NCBI GenBank assembly: GCA_947630335.1
Contig: CANRHE010000009.1
Span: forward strand, 1 to 37,899
DNA from: an uncultured Sphingobacterium sp.
Lineage (GTDB): Bacteria; Bacteroidota; Bacteroidia; Sphingobacteriales; Sphingobacteriaceae
Reading direction: 5' to 3'
DNA: 37,899 bases
Under the pieces are notes generated by a model. The model was not told the DNA's origin and searched no databases. It saw only the letters and a program-made list of their open reading frames with translations. Positions 1 to 8,993 of the stretch are shown one piece after another (position 1 is the first letter of the stretch; the number at the start of each line of letters is the position of its first letter). The position numbers and the translations under genes were made by a program.

Positions 1-39
1 TTTTATAGTTTAAGTATTACCTTTTAAAAATACAATATC

Positions 40-2109
40 TTGAGCAATTTGTCTAAAAAACGTTATACGATTACTTCGGCATTGCCTTATGCAAATGGTC
101 CTTTGCATATAGGTCATTTAGCTGGAGCTTATATTCCAGGTGATATATTTGCGCGTTTTTTGCGTTTAAATAATAAGGATGTAGTTTATGTATGTGGTTC
201 GGATGAGCATGGTGCAGCTATTACTATCCGGGCTAAAAAGGAGGGGATAACACCTCGTGAGATTATAGATAAATATAATAAGCAAATCAAAGAATCTTTT
301 GAAGAATTTGGTGTGTCATTCGATATTTATCATCGTACATCGGAGCCGATACATCATGAGCTATCTCAAGAGTTTTTCTTAAACTTAAATGAAAAGGGTG
401 AATTTGTAGAGAAGTTTTCGGAACAGTATTATGATGAAGATTTTAATCAGTTTTTAGCTGATCGCTATATTACAGGAACTTGTCCTCATTGTTCTTCTGA
501 AGGAGCTTATGGTGACCAATGTGAGAAATGCGGTACATCATTAAGTCCAACAGATTTGATCAATCCAAAATCTACATTAAGTGGTAAAACTCCTATTTTA
601 AAAGAAACAAAACATTGGTATCTTCCGCTAGATAAGTATCAACCATGGTTAGAAAAATGGCTAATTGAAGGCAAAAAAGATGTCTTGAAATCCAATGTGT
701 TTGGTCAATGTTCATCTTGGTTAAAATCTGGCTTACAACCACGTTCAATGACTCGCGACTTAGATTGGGGGGTTGACGTTCCTTTGAAAGAAGCTGAAGG
801 AAAGAAATTATACGTATGGTTGGACGCTCCAATTGGTTATATATCTGCAACTAAGCAATGGGCAATTGATAATAATAAGAATTGGGAAGACTATTGGAAG
901 CAGCAAGCTAATCCAGCAGACAATTCAACATTAATTCATTTTATTGGTAAGGATAATATTGTATTTCACTGTATTACATTTCCTGCGATACTCCATGCTC
1001 ATGGCGAATATATTCTGCCAGAAAATATACCTGCAAATGAATTCTTGAACTTAGAAGGAGATAAGCTTTCTACCTCTCGTAACCATGCTGTGTGGTTACA
1101 TGAATATCTTGAGGAATTTCCTGGTAAGCAAGATGAATTACGTTATGTTCTGACGTCAATTTTGCCTGAGACCTCGGATAGTGAGTTCACATGGAAAGAT
1201 TTTCAAGCTCGAGTAAATAATGAACTTGTTGCTATATTAGGTAATTTTGTGAATCGTGTAATGGTATTATCTCACAAATACTTTGATGGTAAAGTATTGA
1301 TGGGGACTGATCACAATGCAACAGATCTCGCAGCATTGGGAGAACTAGCTAAGTTCCCAGAGCAGATCACGCAATCTATAGGTAATTATCGTTTTAGAGA
1401 GGCTATGAGTCAGTTTATTAATGCCGCTCGTCTAGGTAATAAATACTTGGCTGAAGAGGAACCATGGAAAGTAATTAAGGAAGATCCTGAACGGGTAAAA
1501 ACAGTCTTGAATGTTGCTGCAGAGATTGTCGCTAATTTGGCTATTTTGTCTCAGCCATTCTTACCTAAGACTGCGATGAAGTTATTTGAGATGCTTAATT
1601 TAGCTCCTCAAGCATGGCAAAATGCTGGGAGATCAGATTTATTAAGTGAAGGCCATCAATTGGGTGCAGTTCAACTTTTATTTGATAAGATTACCGACGA
1701 GCAAGTAGAAGCACAATTAAGTAAGTTAGCAGAAGCTAAAGCTAATAATGCCAAAGTTATAACACCAGCGGCACCTGCAAAGGCGAATATTACTTTTGAT
1801 GATTTTGTGAAATTGGATATTCGAGTTGGGACTATTTTGGAAGCAGAGAAAGTAGCAAAAACTAAGAAGTTATTAAAATTAAAAATTGACACCGGTATTG
1901 ATCAACGAATTGTGGTATCTGGAATTGCAGAGTTCTTTAAACCTGAAGATATAGTGGGTAAGCAGGTATCTATTTTGGTGAATTTGGAGCCTCGTGAGAT
2001 TAAAGGTATTCAATCCCAAGGTATGATTCTTATGGCTGAGGATAATGACGGACGTCTTGATTTTGTGAGTCCTCATACTTCTATTGTATCGGGTAGTACC
2101 GTCCGTTAG
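40..2109 (+). CDS. metG: Methionyl-tRNA synthetase (MetRS)
   Basis: Charges tRNA-Met with methionine in the cytoplasm. The 689-residue protein has the class I signature HIGH at residues 23-26 (PLHIGH), the KMSKS-loop variant KLSTS at about 342-346, and a zinc-knuckle region with CPHC and CEKC pairs at about residues 150-165. From about 585 a C-terminal EMAP/Trbp111-type tRNA-binding domain follows ([14 protein letters not shown]). Length and order match full-length dimeric bacterial MetRS. The start is a TTG: the frame is closed by TAA 15 bases upstream, no ATG lies between, and the residues right after it reach the conserved [13 protein letters not shown] second in-frame TTG lies three codons later, so the exact start is slightly uncertain. 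It is convergent with brnQ and shares its terminator. Confidence 0.97.
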   Translation: MSNLSKKRYTITSALPYANGPLHIGHLAGAYIPGDIFARFLRLNNKDVVYVCGSDEHGAAITIRAKKEGITPREIIDKYNKQIKESFEEFGVSFDIYHRTSEPIHHELSQEFFLNLNEKGEFVEKFSEQYYDEDFNQFLADRYITGTCPHCSSEGAYGDQCEKCGTSLSPTDLINPKSTLSGKTPILKETKHWYLPLDKYQPWLEKWLIEGKKDVLKSNVFGQCSSWLKSGLQPRSMTRDLDWGVDVPLKEAEGKKLYVWLDAPIGYISATKQWAIDNNKNWEDYWKQQANPADNSTLIHFIGKDNIVFHCITFPAILHAHGEYILPENIPANEFLNLEGDKLSTSRNHAVWLHEYLEEFPGKQDELRYVLTSILPETSDSEFTWKDFQARVNNELVAILGNFVNRVMVLSHKYFDGKVLMGTDHNATDLAALGELAKFPEQITQSIGNYRFREAMSQFINAARLGNKYLAEEEPWKVIKEDPERVKTVLNVAAEIVANLAILSQPFLPKTAMKLFEMLNLAPQAWQNAGRSDLLSEGHQLGAVQLLFDKITDEQVEAQLSKLAEAKANNAKVITPAAPAKANITFDDFVKLDIRVGTILEAEKVAKTKKLLKLKIDTGIDQRIVVSGIAEFFKPEDIVGKQVSILVNLEPREIKGIQSQGMILMAEDNDGRLDFVSPHTSIVSGSTVR

Positions 2110-2130
2110 AAAGTATATTTTAGTTAAAAA

Positions 2131-2170
2131 AACAGGCTTGAATTATTTTAATTCAAGCCTGTTTTTTTTT
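2131..2170. terminator. Bidirectional intrinsic terminator between metG and brnQ
   Basis: A perfect 14-bp inverted repeat (AACAGGCTTGAATT / AATTCAAGCCTGTT) with a 5-nt loop is followed by nine or more T on the plus strand and preceded by an A run, which gives a U tract on the minus strand. It lies between two convergent genes and can serve both. Confidence 0.9.
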
Positions 2171-2173
2171 GAC

Positions 2174-3469
2174 TTATGTATTATACTGTTTTTTAGTTTT
2201 ACTAATCAATAAGCCTATGAGGAACCCAATTATAGAAGGAATAACCCAAGCTAGTTCAATTTCATAAAGCGGTAGTGCTTTGAATATATTCGTTTGACTT
2301 TCGGACCAAAGGTTAAGAATTTGTCCTGTGCTCATTATTGCAATAACAGTAGATGCTAATAATGCCCCGATATAAGGTGTTTTATTCTTAACTATACTGC
2401 CGAATAGAATAATGTATAACACTAATGTTATAGCGATAGGATATACAAATGCAAGTGGAGGATAAGCAAATTGAATAATATTATCTACACCAGATATAGC
2501 TAAAACTGCAGATAATAAGGTGCATGCCGTAACTATTATTTTATAACTGACCTTTCCTTTGAATAATTCTGTAAAGAAAGATCCTACGGCTGTCGTCAAT
2601 GCAATAGCAGTAGTTAAGCAAGCTAATGCAATACAAACTCCAATTGCAGTCATACCTAATCCCCCTAATGTACTGTTAGCAATATGTATTAATAAAGCAG
2701 ATCTGTTGATCTCTTTATCTGTAATTCCTGAGGTTGCACCTAGATAGACTAATCCTCCATATATGAAAACTAAACATACTGAAGATATTACTCCCGAAGA
2801 TATTACTACGGAGCTTTTTTGGGACGTACTGGTATAACCTTTTATTTTTGCTGCTGATATTATGATCCCTGCGAATACTAAAGACGCCAGCATATCAACG
2901 GTCTGATATCCTTCAACGAAACCAAGTTTGAAAGACTCTGTGGTAGTCAATTCAGTGTTGGAATAGTCTGATAAAGGATTAATTATTCCTATTGCTATTA
3001 ATATAGTTAACAAAACAAGAAGAATTGGAGTAAGTAAGTTTCCTATTATATCAACAACTTTCGAAGGAGTGATACTCAATAACCAGGTTAAACCAAAAAA
3101 GAGAATTGAAAATATAATAGGATTAAAGTCTTTAAATGTGGGAGCTATAGCGACTTCAAATGTAGTAGCTCCTGTTCTTGGGATTGCAATTAAAGGGCCG
3201 ATACACAACATAATGATGGTACCCAATATTGGAGCCAATAGAGGATGTATCCTATTTCCTAAGTCATAAATGGTATTACCTGATTTCACGATGGATAATA
3301 TACCTAAGAATGGTAAAATTATTCCAGTTAATCCAAATGCAATAATCGTTATTAATGTATGTTCTCCTACCTGTAGTCCCAAATAAGGAGGTAATAGTAG
3401 GTTGCCTGCGCCAAAGAACATGGCAAATAGAGCAAAGCCAATGGTAGCAATGTCTTTATTCTTTTTCAT
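2174..3469 (-). CDS. brnQ: Branched-chain amino acid:cation symporter, LIVCS family
   Basis: Inner-membrane carrier expected to import leucine, isoleucine and valine with a cation. The 431 residues are almost entirely hydrophobic, with about 12 predicted membrane segments. The N-terminal ATIGFALFAMFFGAGNLL is the typical BrnQ opening, and PRTGATTFEVA is another family motif. The ORF-track start lies inside folP; the ATG of MKKNKDIATIGF, 13 bp after the folP stop, restores the normal family length, so I use it. It is probably cotranscribed with folP although the functions are unrelated. It ends at the shared hairpin with metG. Confidence 0.92.
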   Translation of the reverse strand: MKKNKDIATIGFALFAMFFGAGNLLLPPYLGLQVGEHTLITIIAFGLTGIILPFLGILSIVKSGNTIYDLGNRIHPLLAPILGTIIMLCIGPLIAIPRTGATTFEVAIAPTFKDFNPIIFSILFFGLTWLLSITPSKVVDIIGNLLTPILLVLLTILIAIGIINPLSDYSNTELTTTESFKLGFVEGYQTVDMLASLVFAGIIISAAKIKGYTSTSQKSSVVISSGVISSVCLVFIYGGLVYLGATSGITDKEINRSALLIHIANSTLGGLGMTAIGVCIALACLTTAIALTTAVGSFFTELFKGKVSYKIIVTACTLLSAVLAISGVDNIIQFAYPPLAFVYPIAITLVLYIILFGSIVKNKTPYIGALLASTVIAIMSTGQILNLWSESQTNIFKALPLYEIELAWVIPSIIGFLIGLLISKTKKQYNT

Positions 3470-3482
3470 ATGTTGATTAAGG

Positions 3483-4322
3483 TTAGTAAAGTAAGTCGAC
3501 GATTCCTTTTGCTTCTTGCACGTCATGTACTCGTATGATTTGAACACCACGTTCTAATAGTAAGGTATTCAAAACAATTGTTGAAGTTAATGATTCTTGG
3601 GGTGTTATTCCCAGTTTTTTATAAATCATTGACTTTCGTGATATTCCTCCTAGCAGGGGTAGACCCAAGTAGTGAAATTCATCTACTCTTTTCAGGAGTT
3701 CATAGTTTTGATCAATAGTTTTAGAAAATCCAAATCCTGGGTCCAAAATTATATCTTTTACCCCAAATTCTCTTAATGTATTAATCTTTTCTCCAAAATA
3801 CGTACATATATCAGTTACAATATCCGTGTATGATACCTGCTCTTGCATTGTTTCGGGTGTACCTCGCATGTGCATTAGGATATAAGGCACTTGTAAATTG
3901 GCTACAGTCTGGAACATTTTATCGTCGAGGCTACCCCCTGATATATCATTGATAATATGCACACCAGCTTTTACTGTTGCTTCTGCTACATCAGCCCTAA
4001 AGGTATCTATCGAAAGCAAAATGTCTGGGTATGTTTTTTTTATAACTTCAATCACAGGAATTGCTCTATCAATTTCTTCTTGAGCAGTAATTAATGGTGC
4101 GCCTGGTCTCGATGAGTATGCTCCAATATCAATAATATCTACACCTTCAGCGATCATTTTTGTTACTCTGTGGAGTGCGCCTTCTATGGAGTTGTGTTGA
4201 CCTCCATCAAAGAAAGAGTCGGGAGTTACATTTAATATACCCATGATCAAAGGTTTTGTAAATGTAATTAGTTGTCCTTTTGCATTAATGGACTGACAAG
4301 AATTTGTTTTGAAGACAATCAT
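3483..4322 (-). CDS. folP: Dihydropteroate synthase
   Basis: Condenses para-aminobenzoate with 6-hydroxymethyl-dihydropterin diphosphate in folate synthesis; sulfonamide target. The 279-residue TIM barrel shows the first pterin-binding signature MGILNVTPDSFFDGG near the N-terminus, the second loop IDIGAYSSRPGA, the LDPGFGFSK pterin pocket and the C-terminal GISRKS. The start is the ATG of MIVFKTNSCQ; the longer ORF-track start five codons upstream is less likely because a promoter-like TAATTTTG lies only about 20 bases before the chosen ATG. It leads a two-gene unit with brnQ. I see no sulfonamide-resistance insertion in the pterin loop, but this was checked by eye only. Confidence 0.95.
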   Translation of the reverse strand: MIVFKTNSCQSINAKGQLITFTKPLIMGILNVTPDSFFDGGQHNSIEGALHRVTKMIAEGVDIIDIGAYSSRPGAPLITAQEEIDRAIPVIEVIKKTYPDILLSIDTFRADVAEATVKAGVHIINDISGGSLDDKMFQTVANLQVPYILMHMRGTPETMQEQVSYTDIVTDICTYFGEKINTLREFGVKDIILDPGFGFSKTIDQNYELLKRVDEFHYLGLPLLGGISRKSMIYKKLGITPQESLTSTIVLNTLLLERGVQIIRVHDVQEAKGIVDLLY

Positions 4323-4341
4323 GAAGCGAATATACAAATCA

Positions 4342-4349
4342 CAAAATTA
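4342..4349 (-). promoter_or_regulatory. Putative -7 box of the folP promoter
   Basis: TAATTTTG on the minus strand matches the Bacteroidota -7 consensus TAnnTTTG exactly, 20 nt before the folP ATG, implying a leader of about 16 nt. No good -33 TTTG is visible. Confidence 0.45.
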
Positions 4350-4380
4350 AATTTGTTAAGTATATTGTTTTATATAAAGT

Positions 4381-4420
4381 AAAACAGCTACATAATTCAT
4401 TAAGTAGCTGTTTTTTTTGA
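4381..4420 (-). terminator. Intrinsic terminator after the dapD-tsaC-DUF4920 operon
   Basis: An 11-bp perfect inverted repeat (AAAACAGCTAC / GTAGCTGTTTT, 12-nt loop) is flanked by A and T tracts. On the minus strand it follows the DUF4920 stop and precedes the folP promoter, separating the two transcription units. Confidence 0.8.
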
Positions 4421-4441
4421 TTTATAAAACTGGAGTTATTT

Positions 4442-4921
4442 TTATTTTATAACAAGGACACCATCTGCCACAATACTTATATCTTTTTTGGGCTCTTTTA
4501 TTTTTGCAATCTCTTCTTTGCTTTTTCCTTCGTCTTCAGCATAATGCTTCAACCATTCAACTGAAGTCTCTTTCATTTTAGCTTTTCCTTCTACTACAAT
4601 GGTTTTACCTATGAGATCTTCGGGAACAAAGTATGCGTAGTCTGTAAAACGAACCATTATTGGATCAGTACTTCCTTCACGTTTAAGAGTTAAGAAACAG
4701 CCTTTTTTCTTACATACAGATAGTACTTCTCCTTCTATTTTACCAGTAAAATCTTTGTTTGTTTGTAATTTCGACTCAAGTGCTTTGACACTGACTGCAT
4801 TTTTCTTGTCTATTGCCTTTCCATAGGTTACTCCTGATTTTGCAGGTTTAATATTTTGCTGTGCATATGAAATCGATAGCATTGCTAGCAAACAAAATCC
4901 GACTGTTAGTAATTGTTTCAT
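4442..4921 (-). CDS. DUF4920 domain-containing exported protein
   Basis: A 159-residue protein of the Bacteroidota DUF4920 family, function unknown. The N-terminus MKQLLTVGFCLLAMLSISYAQ is a Sec signal peptide ending in a plausible A-Q cleavage site, so the mature protein should be periplasmic or surface exposed. The mature part has a conserved CKKKGCFL pair of cysteines and a strand-rich body (TGKIEGEVLSVC, TIVVEGKAKM) resembling an OB-like fold, which is inference. I prefer the second of two tandem ATGs; the longer ORF-track start would overlap tsaC. It sits 7 bp downstream of tsaC as last gene of the operon. The paired cysteines could bind metal or form a disulfide. Confidence 0.8.
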   Translation of the reverse strand: MKQLLTVGFCLLAMLSISYAQQNIKPAKSGVTYGKAIDKKNAVSVKALESKLQTNKDFTGKIEGEVLSVCKKKGCFLTLKREGSTDPIMVRFTDYAYFVPEDLIGKTIVVEGKAKMKETSVEWLKHYAEDEGKSKEEIAKIKEPKKDISIVADGVLVIK

Positions 4922-4928
4922 CATTATT

Positions 4929-5510
4929 TTATTTACGTAAAAATTCAAATTTCCCACTAGGGTCTAACTTCATAATTAATGAAGGTTTACCTTGTTGATG
5001 ATCGTTCTGTCCATACTCGACGATATAATCGACCCCTTCCTTAATAGTGTCCGTGATATCATCAAATGTCAATGCCGAAGGCTCTCCGCTAATATTAGCG
5101 GAAGTCGATATGATTGGTTTTCTAAAACGCTGAAGAAGTTGTTGACAAAAGGTATGATTTACAACTCGTATCCCAATAGAACCATCCTCTGCTAATGCAT
5201 TTTGTGCAATATTTTTTGCATTGGAATATATTATAGTTAATGGACGATCTGATGCCTCAATTAACTCATAGGCAACTTCTGGAATATCATTTACATAAGC
5301 TGCTAATTGATTATCAGTATGTAAAAGAACAAGCATACTTTTACTTTTATCTCTTCCTTTTAAGGCGTATACTTTTTCAATTGCTTCTGGATTGGTAGCA
5401 TCACATCCTATTCCCCAAATAGTATCTGTAGGGTATAGGATTAAGCCCCCATTTTTCAACGTTTCTAATGCTCGATTAATGTCGTCTTTATTTACAAAAC
5501 TACTTGCCAT
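4929..5510 (-). CDS. tsaC: L-threonylcarbamoyladenylate synthase (Sua5/YrdC/TsaC family)
   Basis: Makes threonylcarbamoyl-AMP from threonine, bicarbonate and ATP, the first step of t6A37 modification of ANN-decoding tRNAs. The 193-residue YrdC domain contains GLILYPTDTIWGIGCDA near residue 30, KGRDKSKSM and the TSANISGEPS motif, all typical of the active family. There is no C-terminal Sua5 extension, so this is the short TsaC form. The start is the ATG of MASSFVNKDD, one base after the dapD stop; the ORF-track start runs back into dapD. It is a tightly packed middle gene between dapD and DUF4920. Confidence 0.93.
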   Translation of the reverse strand: MASSFVNKDDINRALETLKNGGLILYPTDTIWGIGCDATNPEAIEKVYALKGRDKSKSMLVLLHTDNQLAAYVNDIPEVAYELIEASDRPLTIIYSNAKNIAQNALAEDGSIGIRVVNHTFCQQLLQRFRKPIISTSANISGEPSALTFDDITDTIKEGVDYIVEYGQNDHQQGKPSLIMKLDPSGKFEFLRK

Positions 5511-5511
5511 T

Positions 5512-6333
5512 TTATACTGCAATATTGTGCTCACGAAGAGCATCGTTTAATGATGTTTTTTTGTCTGTTGATTCTTTTCGTTGGCCTATAATTAACGCGC
5601 ACGGAACTTGGTATTCTCCTGCAGGAAACACTTTAGTGTAGGAGCCAGGGATCACAACTGATCGTGCAGGAATTCTACCTTTATATTCTTTAGGAGTGGA
5701 TCCAGAGACATCAATAATTTTAGTAGAAGCTGTTAGTACTACGTTGGCGCCCAACACGGCTTCTTTTTCAACATGTACTCCCTCGACTACGATAGCACGA
5801 GATCCTACAAAGACATTATCCTCTATGATTACAGGTGCTGCTTGAATGGGCTCTAGAACACCGCCTATCCCTACGCCTCCTGATAGATGTACATGCTTAC
5901 CTATTTGCGCGCAAGAGCCTACAGTTGCCCAAGTATCAACCATAGTACCTTCATCCACATAAGCTCCTATATTTACATATGACGGCATCATGATTACGCC
6001 TTTTGCTAAATAGGCACCATACCGCGCGGATGCTCCGGGAACAACACGTACTCCTGATTCTTTAAAGTCTGTTTTTAACTTCATTTTATCATGATAAACG
6101 AAAGGTGTATTTTCAATTACCTCCATCTCCCTAGTAGGAAAGTATAAAATAACTGCTTTTTTAACCCATTCGTTTATTTGCCATTGCATACCTAAAGGAT
6201 GTGCAACTCGTAATTCTCCATGATCCAACTTTTCGATAACGGTTTCGATTGCGTTGGTGTAAGTTGTATTGGTCAACAACTTTCTATCTTCCCAAACTTC
6301 TTCTATTAATGATTGTAAGTTTTGAAGCTCCAT
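5512..6333 (-). CDS. dapD: 2,3,4,5-tetrahydropyridine-2,6-dicarboxylate N-succinyltransferase
   Basis: Succinylates tetrahydrodipicolinate in the succinylase branch of the diaminopimelate/lysine pathway, supplying cell-wall diaminopimelate. The 273 residues match the usual length. The N-terminal helical domain is followed by a left-handed beta-helix with hexapeptide periodicity (VNIGAYVDEGTMVDTW, GKHVHLSGGVGIGGVLEP, VFVGSRAIVVEGV), where the EGTMVDTW and SGGVGIGGV blocks are DapD signatures. The start is the ATG of MELQNLQSL; the ORF-track start is a TTG five codons earlier. It is first gene of the dapD-tsaC-DUF4920 unit and diverges from the S4-domain gene. Confidence 0.96.
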   Translation of the reverse strand: MELQNLQSLIEEVWEDRKLLTNTTYTNAIETVIEKLDHGELRVAHPLGMQWQINEWVKKAVILYFPTREMEVIENTPFVYHDKMKLKTDFKESGVRVVPGASARYGAYLAKGVIMMPSYVNIGAYVDEGTMVDTWATVGSCAQIGKHVHLSGGVGIGGVLEPIQAAPVIIEDNVFVGSRAIVVEGVHVEKEAVLGANVVLTASTKIIDVSGSTPKEYKGRIPARSVVIPGSYTKVFPAGEYQVPCALIIGQRKESTDKKTSLNDALREHNIAV

Positions 6334-6425
6334 GTCTTTAAGGCTCAATTTTTTTGATAATACAAATATGCTGTTTTTTGCTGATATCTATGCTATAGAA
6401 CGTTCCAAATTTCATTCCTATTGAT

Positions 6426-6433
6426 TAGCTTTG
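6426..6433 (+). promoter_or_regulatory. Putative -7 box of the S4-domain gene promoter
   Basis: TAGCTTTG is an exact TAnnTTTG match ending five bases before the ATG at 6439. If used, transcription would begin at or next to the start codon, giving a leaderless or nearly leaderless mRNA. The -33 element is poor (GTTC). Confidence 0.45.
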
Positions 6434-6438
6434 TACCT

Positions 6439-6846
6439 ATGGCAAATGAACCCGAGAAACTTCGTATTGATAAATATCTGTGGTCTATTCGTATTTTTAA
6501 AACAAGAAGTTTGGCTACGGAAGCTTGTAAAGCTGGACGTGTAAAATTAAATGGCCAAAATATAAAGCCTTCCTATGTTGTCAAAATAGGGGATACCTAT
6601 GCTATTCAAAAGGGACTTGAACGGAAGGTAGTGTTTGTCACGGGCTTATTAGACAAGAGGGTCGATGCTAAGACAGCTATTATGTTTTATGAAGATCGAA
6701 CTCCAGTAGAAGAAACGTATGGATTTAAATCTGTTTTTCATGCCCCAATATTAAAAAGAGATAGAGGTACTGGTCGTCCTACTAAAAAAGATAGGCGGGA
6801 AATTGATGATCTCAAAAGTAGTGATTGGTGGGAAGAAGAAAATTAA
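6439..6846 (+). CDS. Hsp15-like S4 domain RNA-binding protein
   Basis: A small (135-residue) protein with an N-terminal S4 RNA-binding domain, LRIDKYLWSIRIFKTRSLATEAC to about residue 60, including the classical RIDKYLW entry and GRVKLNG turn. The C-terminal tail is basic then acidic (RDRGTGRPTKKDRREID). In E. coli the homologue Hsp15 (HslR) binds stalled 50S subunits carrying peptidyl-tRNA; a similar ribosome-rescue role is inferred. The ATG at 6439 is chosen over the upstream TTG at 6421 because the promoter-like TAGCTTTG lies between them. Single-gene unit, divergent from dapD. Confidence 0.85.
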   Translation: MANEPEKLRIDKYLWSIRIFKTRSLATEACKAGRVKLNGQNIKPSYVVKIGDTYAIQKGLERKVVFVTGLLDKRVDAKTAIMFYEDRTPVEETYGFKSVFHAPILKRDRGTGRPTKKDRREIDDLKSSDWWEEEN

Positions 6847-6859
6847 TATTTCTCCTCTA

Positions 6860-7429
6860 TTACTTTAGTACCATTTGAATAATTTTTGTTTTATCACCTA
6901 GGTTATTCAAAATAGAATCCCCTAAATGGCTATCTTTTACGCTTGCTTTGCTTTGTTGAATTAGTTTTACTGCTTTTGTAGTATCATTTAATAAAAAATA
7001 TGTAAATCCAAGATTGTATTGGTGTAAAGATTCATTTTCTTTTGAAGCTAGATTTAGTCTATTCTCTATGCCAGTAATAGCTTGCAGGTAATTCTGTTTC
7101 GCCTCATCGGATCTACCTAAAATATCAAGGAGCATACCCTTCATTTGAAACGCTTCTACATATGAATCTTGAGCTAGGAGTAAATCGATTGTTTCGAGAG
7201 CTTCTTCATATTGCTGTTTCCCAATATGATAATTGGCTTTGTTTTGAATAGCAGGCTGAAATGTACTGTCTGTTTTGATTGCTTTATTGAAATAATATAA
7301 GGCGCTGTCATTATCTTCTAAATAAAACATGGTTCCAATCTTATTCAAATCCATAGCTTTCTTATATGGACCTTGATCGCAAGAAGAATATAATACAATA
7401 ATTGCCGTTGTAATTATAAATTTATACAT
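6860..7429 (-). CDS. TPR-repeat lipoprotein
   Basis: A 189-residue exported protein. The N-terminus MYKFIITTAIIVLYSSC is a short signal peptide with a lipobox ending at Cys17, so the protein is probably lipidated. The rest has three to four tetratricopeptide-like helix pairs (ALYYFNKAIKTDSTFQPAIQ, EALETIDLLLAQDS, EAKQNYLQAI), suggesting a protein-interaction scaffold in the periplasm or on the outer membrane. No specific function can be assigned. It lies about 50 bp downstream of gltA on the same strand, with a hairpin just before its start codon, and converges on the S4 gene with a gap of only 13 bp. Confidence 0.75.
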   Translation of the reverse strand: MYKFIITTAIIVLYSSCDQGPYKKAMDLNKIGTMFYLEDNDSALYYFNKAIKTDSTFQPAIQNKANYHIGKQQYEEALETIDLLLAQDSYVEAFQMKGMLLDILGRSDEAKQNYLQAITGIENRLNLASKENESLHQYNLGFTYFLLNDTTKAVKLIQQSKASVKDSHLGDSILNNLGDKTKIIQMVLK

Positions 7430-7444
7430 AACTTAAATATAAAT

Positions 7445-7473
7445 AAAAAGGCAGAAATTAATTTCTGCCTTTT
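7445..7473 (-). terminator. Probable gltA terminator or attenuator hairpin
   Basis: An inverted repeat AAAAGGCAGAAATTAATTTCTGCCTTTT begins 6 nt after the gltA stop and is followed on the minus strand by a T-rich stretch. It ends about 16 nt before the start codon of the TPR lipoprotein, so that gene needs read-through or a promoter hidden in the hairpin flank. Confidence 0.7.
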
Positions 7474-7478
7474 CTATT

Positions 7479-8765
7479 TTATCTTTCTTCTAATGGAATA
7501 TATGTACGATCTACTTCTCCAATATAAAGTTGTCTTGGACGACCAATTGGCTCCTTATTATCACGCATTTCTTTCCACTGTGCTATCCATCCTGGTAAAC
7601 GACCTAATGCAAATAATACAGTAAACATATCAGAGTTAAAGCCTAATGCACGGTAAATAATACCAGAATAGAAGTCAACATTTGGATATAATTTGCGGTC
7701 AATGAAATATTGATCACTTAATGCAGCTTTTTCTAAACCTTTGGCAATGTCTAATACAGGGTCATTAATTCCTAATTTCTCTAAAACATCATCCGCTGCT
7801 TTTTTTATAATTTTTGCACGAGGATCAAAGTTTTTGTATACACGATGACCAAAACCCATTAAGCGGAAAGGATCATTCTTATCTTTAGCTTTTGCTAAAT
7901 ATTTTTCAACGTCACCACCGTCATTTTTGATGTCTTCCAACATTTCAATTACGGCTTGATTAGCACCTCCGTGTAGTGGGCCCCAAAGAGCATTGATACC
8001 AGCAGAGATTGAAGCATATAAGTTAGCATTTGAAGATCCTACCATACGTACTGTTGATGTAGAACAATTTTGTTCGTGATCAGCATGAAGAATCAATAAT
8101 ATACGCATTGCATCTAACACTGCGTCATCAAATACTTTATCACAATTAACTTCTCCGAATATCATATTCATGAAGTTATCTATATAACCGAAGTTTCTTT
8201 TCGGATATACTACAGGGTGACCAAGTGATTTCTTTTGAATCCATGAAACAATCGTAGGCATCTTACCTAATAAGTTGATGATTGTTTTATTTTCTTCTTC
8301 CTCTGTTGGGTTAGGATTTAAAGACTCTGGGTAGAACGCAGAAAGCGCACCAACTAAACAAGAAAGCTGCCCCATCGGGTGGGATTTAGAAGGAAATCCA
8401 GCGAAGAAGTTTTTCATGTCTTCGTGAACCATCATTTGCTCCTTAATAGCGGTTCTAAAATCTTCTAATGTTTGTTTAGAAGGTAGATCACCGTAAATTA
8501 ATAAATAAGCAACTTCTAAGAAAGTAGATTTTTCAGCTAAATCTTCAATCTTGTAACCACGGTACTTAAGAATACCTTTTTCTCCGTCCAAAAATGTTAT
8601 TGCACTTTTAGTTGCTCCAGTATTTTTATATCCAGGATCTAATGTAATGTGTCCTGTTTGGTCTCTTAATTTTGAAATATCAATGGCCTTTTCTCCTTCA
8701 GTACCTGTTAGTACAGACAACTCTAAGGTATTACCATTTAAAGTAATAGATGCTTTATCAGACAT
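7479..8765 (-). CDS. gltA: Citrate synthase (type II, hexameric-like)
   Basis: Condenses acetyl-CoA and oxaloacetate to citrate at the entry of the TCA cycle. The 428 residues match bacterial type II citrate synthases. Visible signatures are ITFLDGEKGILKYRGY near the N-terminus, the catalytic His loop GPLHGGANQAVIEML, and the second His motif MGFGHRVYKNFDPRAKIIK, with the C-terminal ending GRPRQLYIG. The ATG of MSDKASITL is used; the ORF-track start 30 codons upstream translates promoter sequence. An exact TAnnTTTG box lies 24 bases upstream. It is transcribed divergently from the BlaI/M56 pair. Confidence 0.97.
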   Translation of the reverse strand: MSDKASITLNGNTLELSVLTGTEGEKAIDISKLRDQTGHITLDPGYKNTGATKSAITFLDGEKGILKYRGYKIEDLAEKSTFLEVAYLLIYGDLPSKQTLEDFRTAIKEQMMVHEDMKNFFAGFPSKSHPMGQLSCLVGALSAFYPESLNPNPTEEEENKTIINLLGKMPTIVSWIQKKSLGHPVVYPKRNFGYIDNFMNMIFGEVNCDKVFDDAVLDAMRILLILHADHEQNCSTSTVRMVGSSNANLYASISAGINALWGPLHGGANQAVIEMLEDIKNDGGDVEKYLAKAKDKNDPFRLMGFGHRVYKNFDPRAKIIKKAADDVLEKLGINDPVLDIAKGLEKAALSDQYFIDRKLYPNVDFYSGIIYRALGFNSDMFTVLFALGRLPGWIAQWKEMRDNKEPIGRPRQLYIGEVDRTYIPLEER

Positions 8766-8788
8766 AGTATTTTCTAATGTATATATTA

Positions 8789-8796
8789 CAAATATA
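8789..8796 (-). promoter_or_regulatory. Putative -7 box of the gltA promoter
   Basis: TATATTTG on the minus strand matches TAnnTTTG exactly and is 24 nt from the gltA ATG. No convincing -33 box is visible. Confidence 0.45.
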
Positions 8797-8993
8797 AAAA
8801 AAATAGGCGAATAAAAGGTGGGTAGATTATGAAATTTGTGACATTTATGCGTCATAATTCAGAAAGACTTATTGTCTGTTTTTTAACCTATTATTTTGAG
8901 CCAATAATTTATTAACATTAGCTTGTTGTAAGGTAATTGAAGTATTGCATATTTTCATTGGGTGTCAAAATGTGAATTATATACATCCAAAAA

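Noticed and set aside
3470-3550. Long N-terminal extension of brnQ in the ORF track
   Set aside because: The extra 27 residues are polar, overlap folP, and the MKKNKDIATIGF start gives the normal BrnQ N-terminus.
8766-8855. 30-residue extension of citrate synthase
   Set aside because: It is translated from the promoter region including the TATATTTG box.
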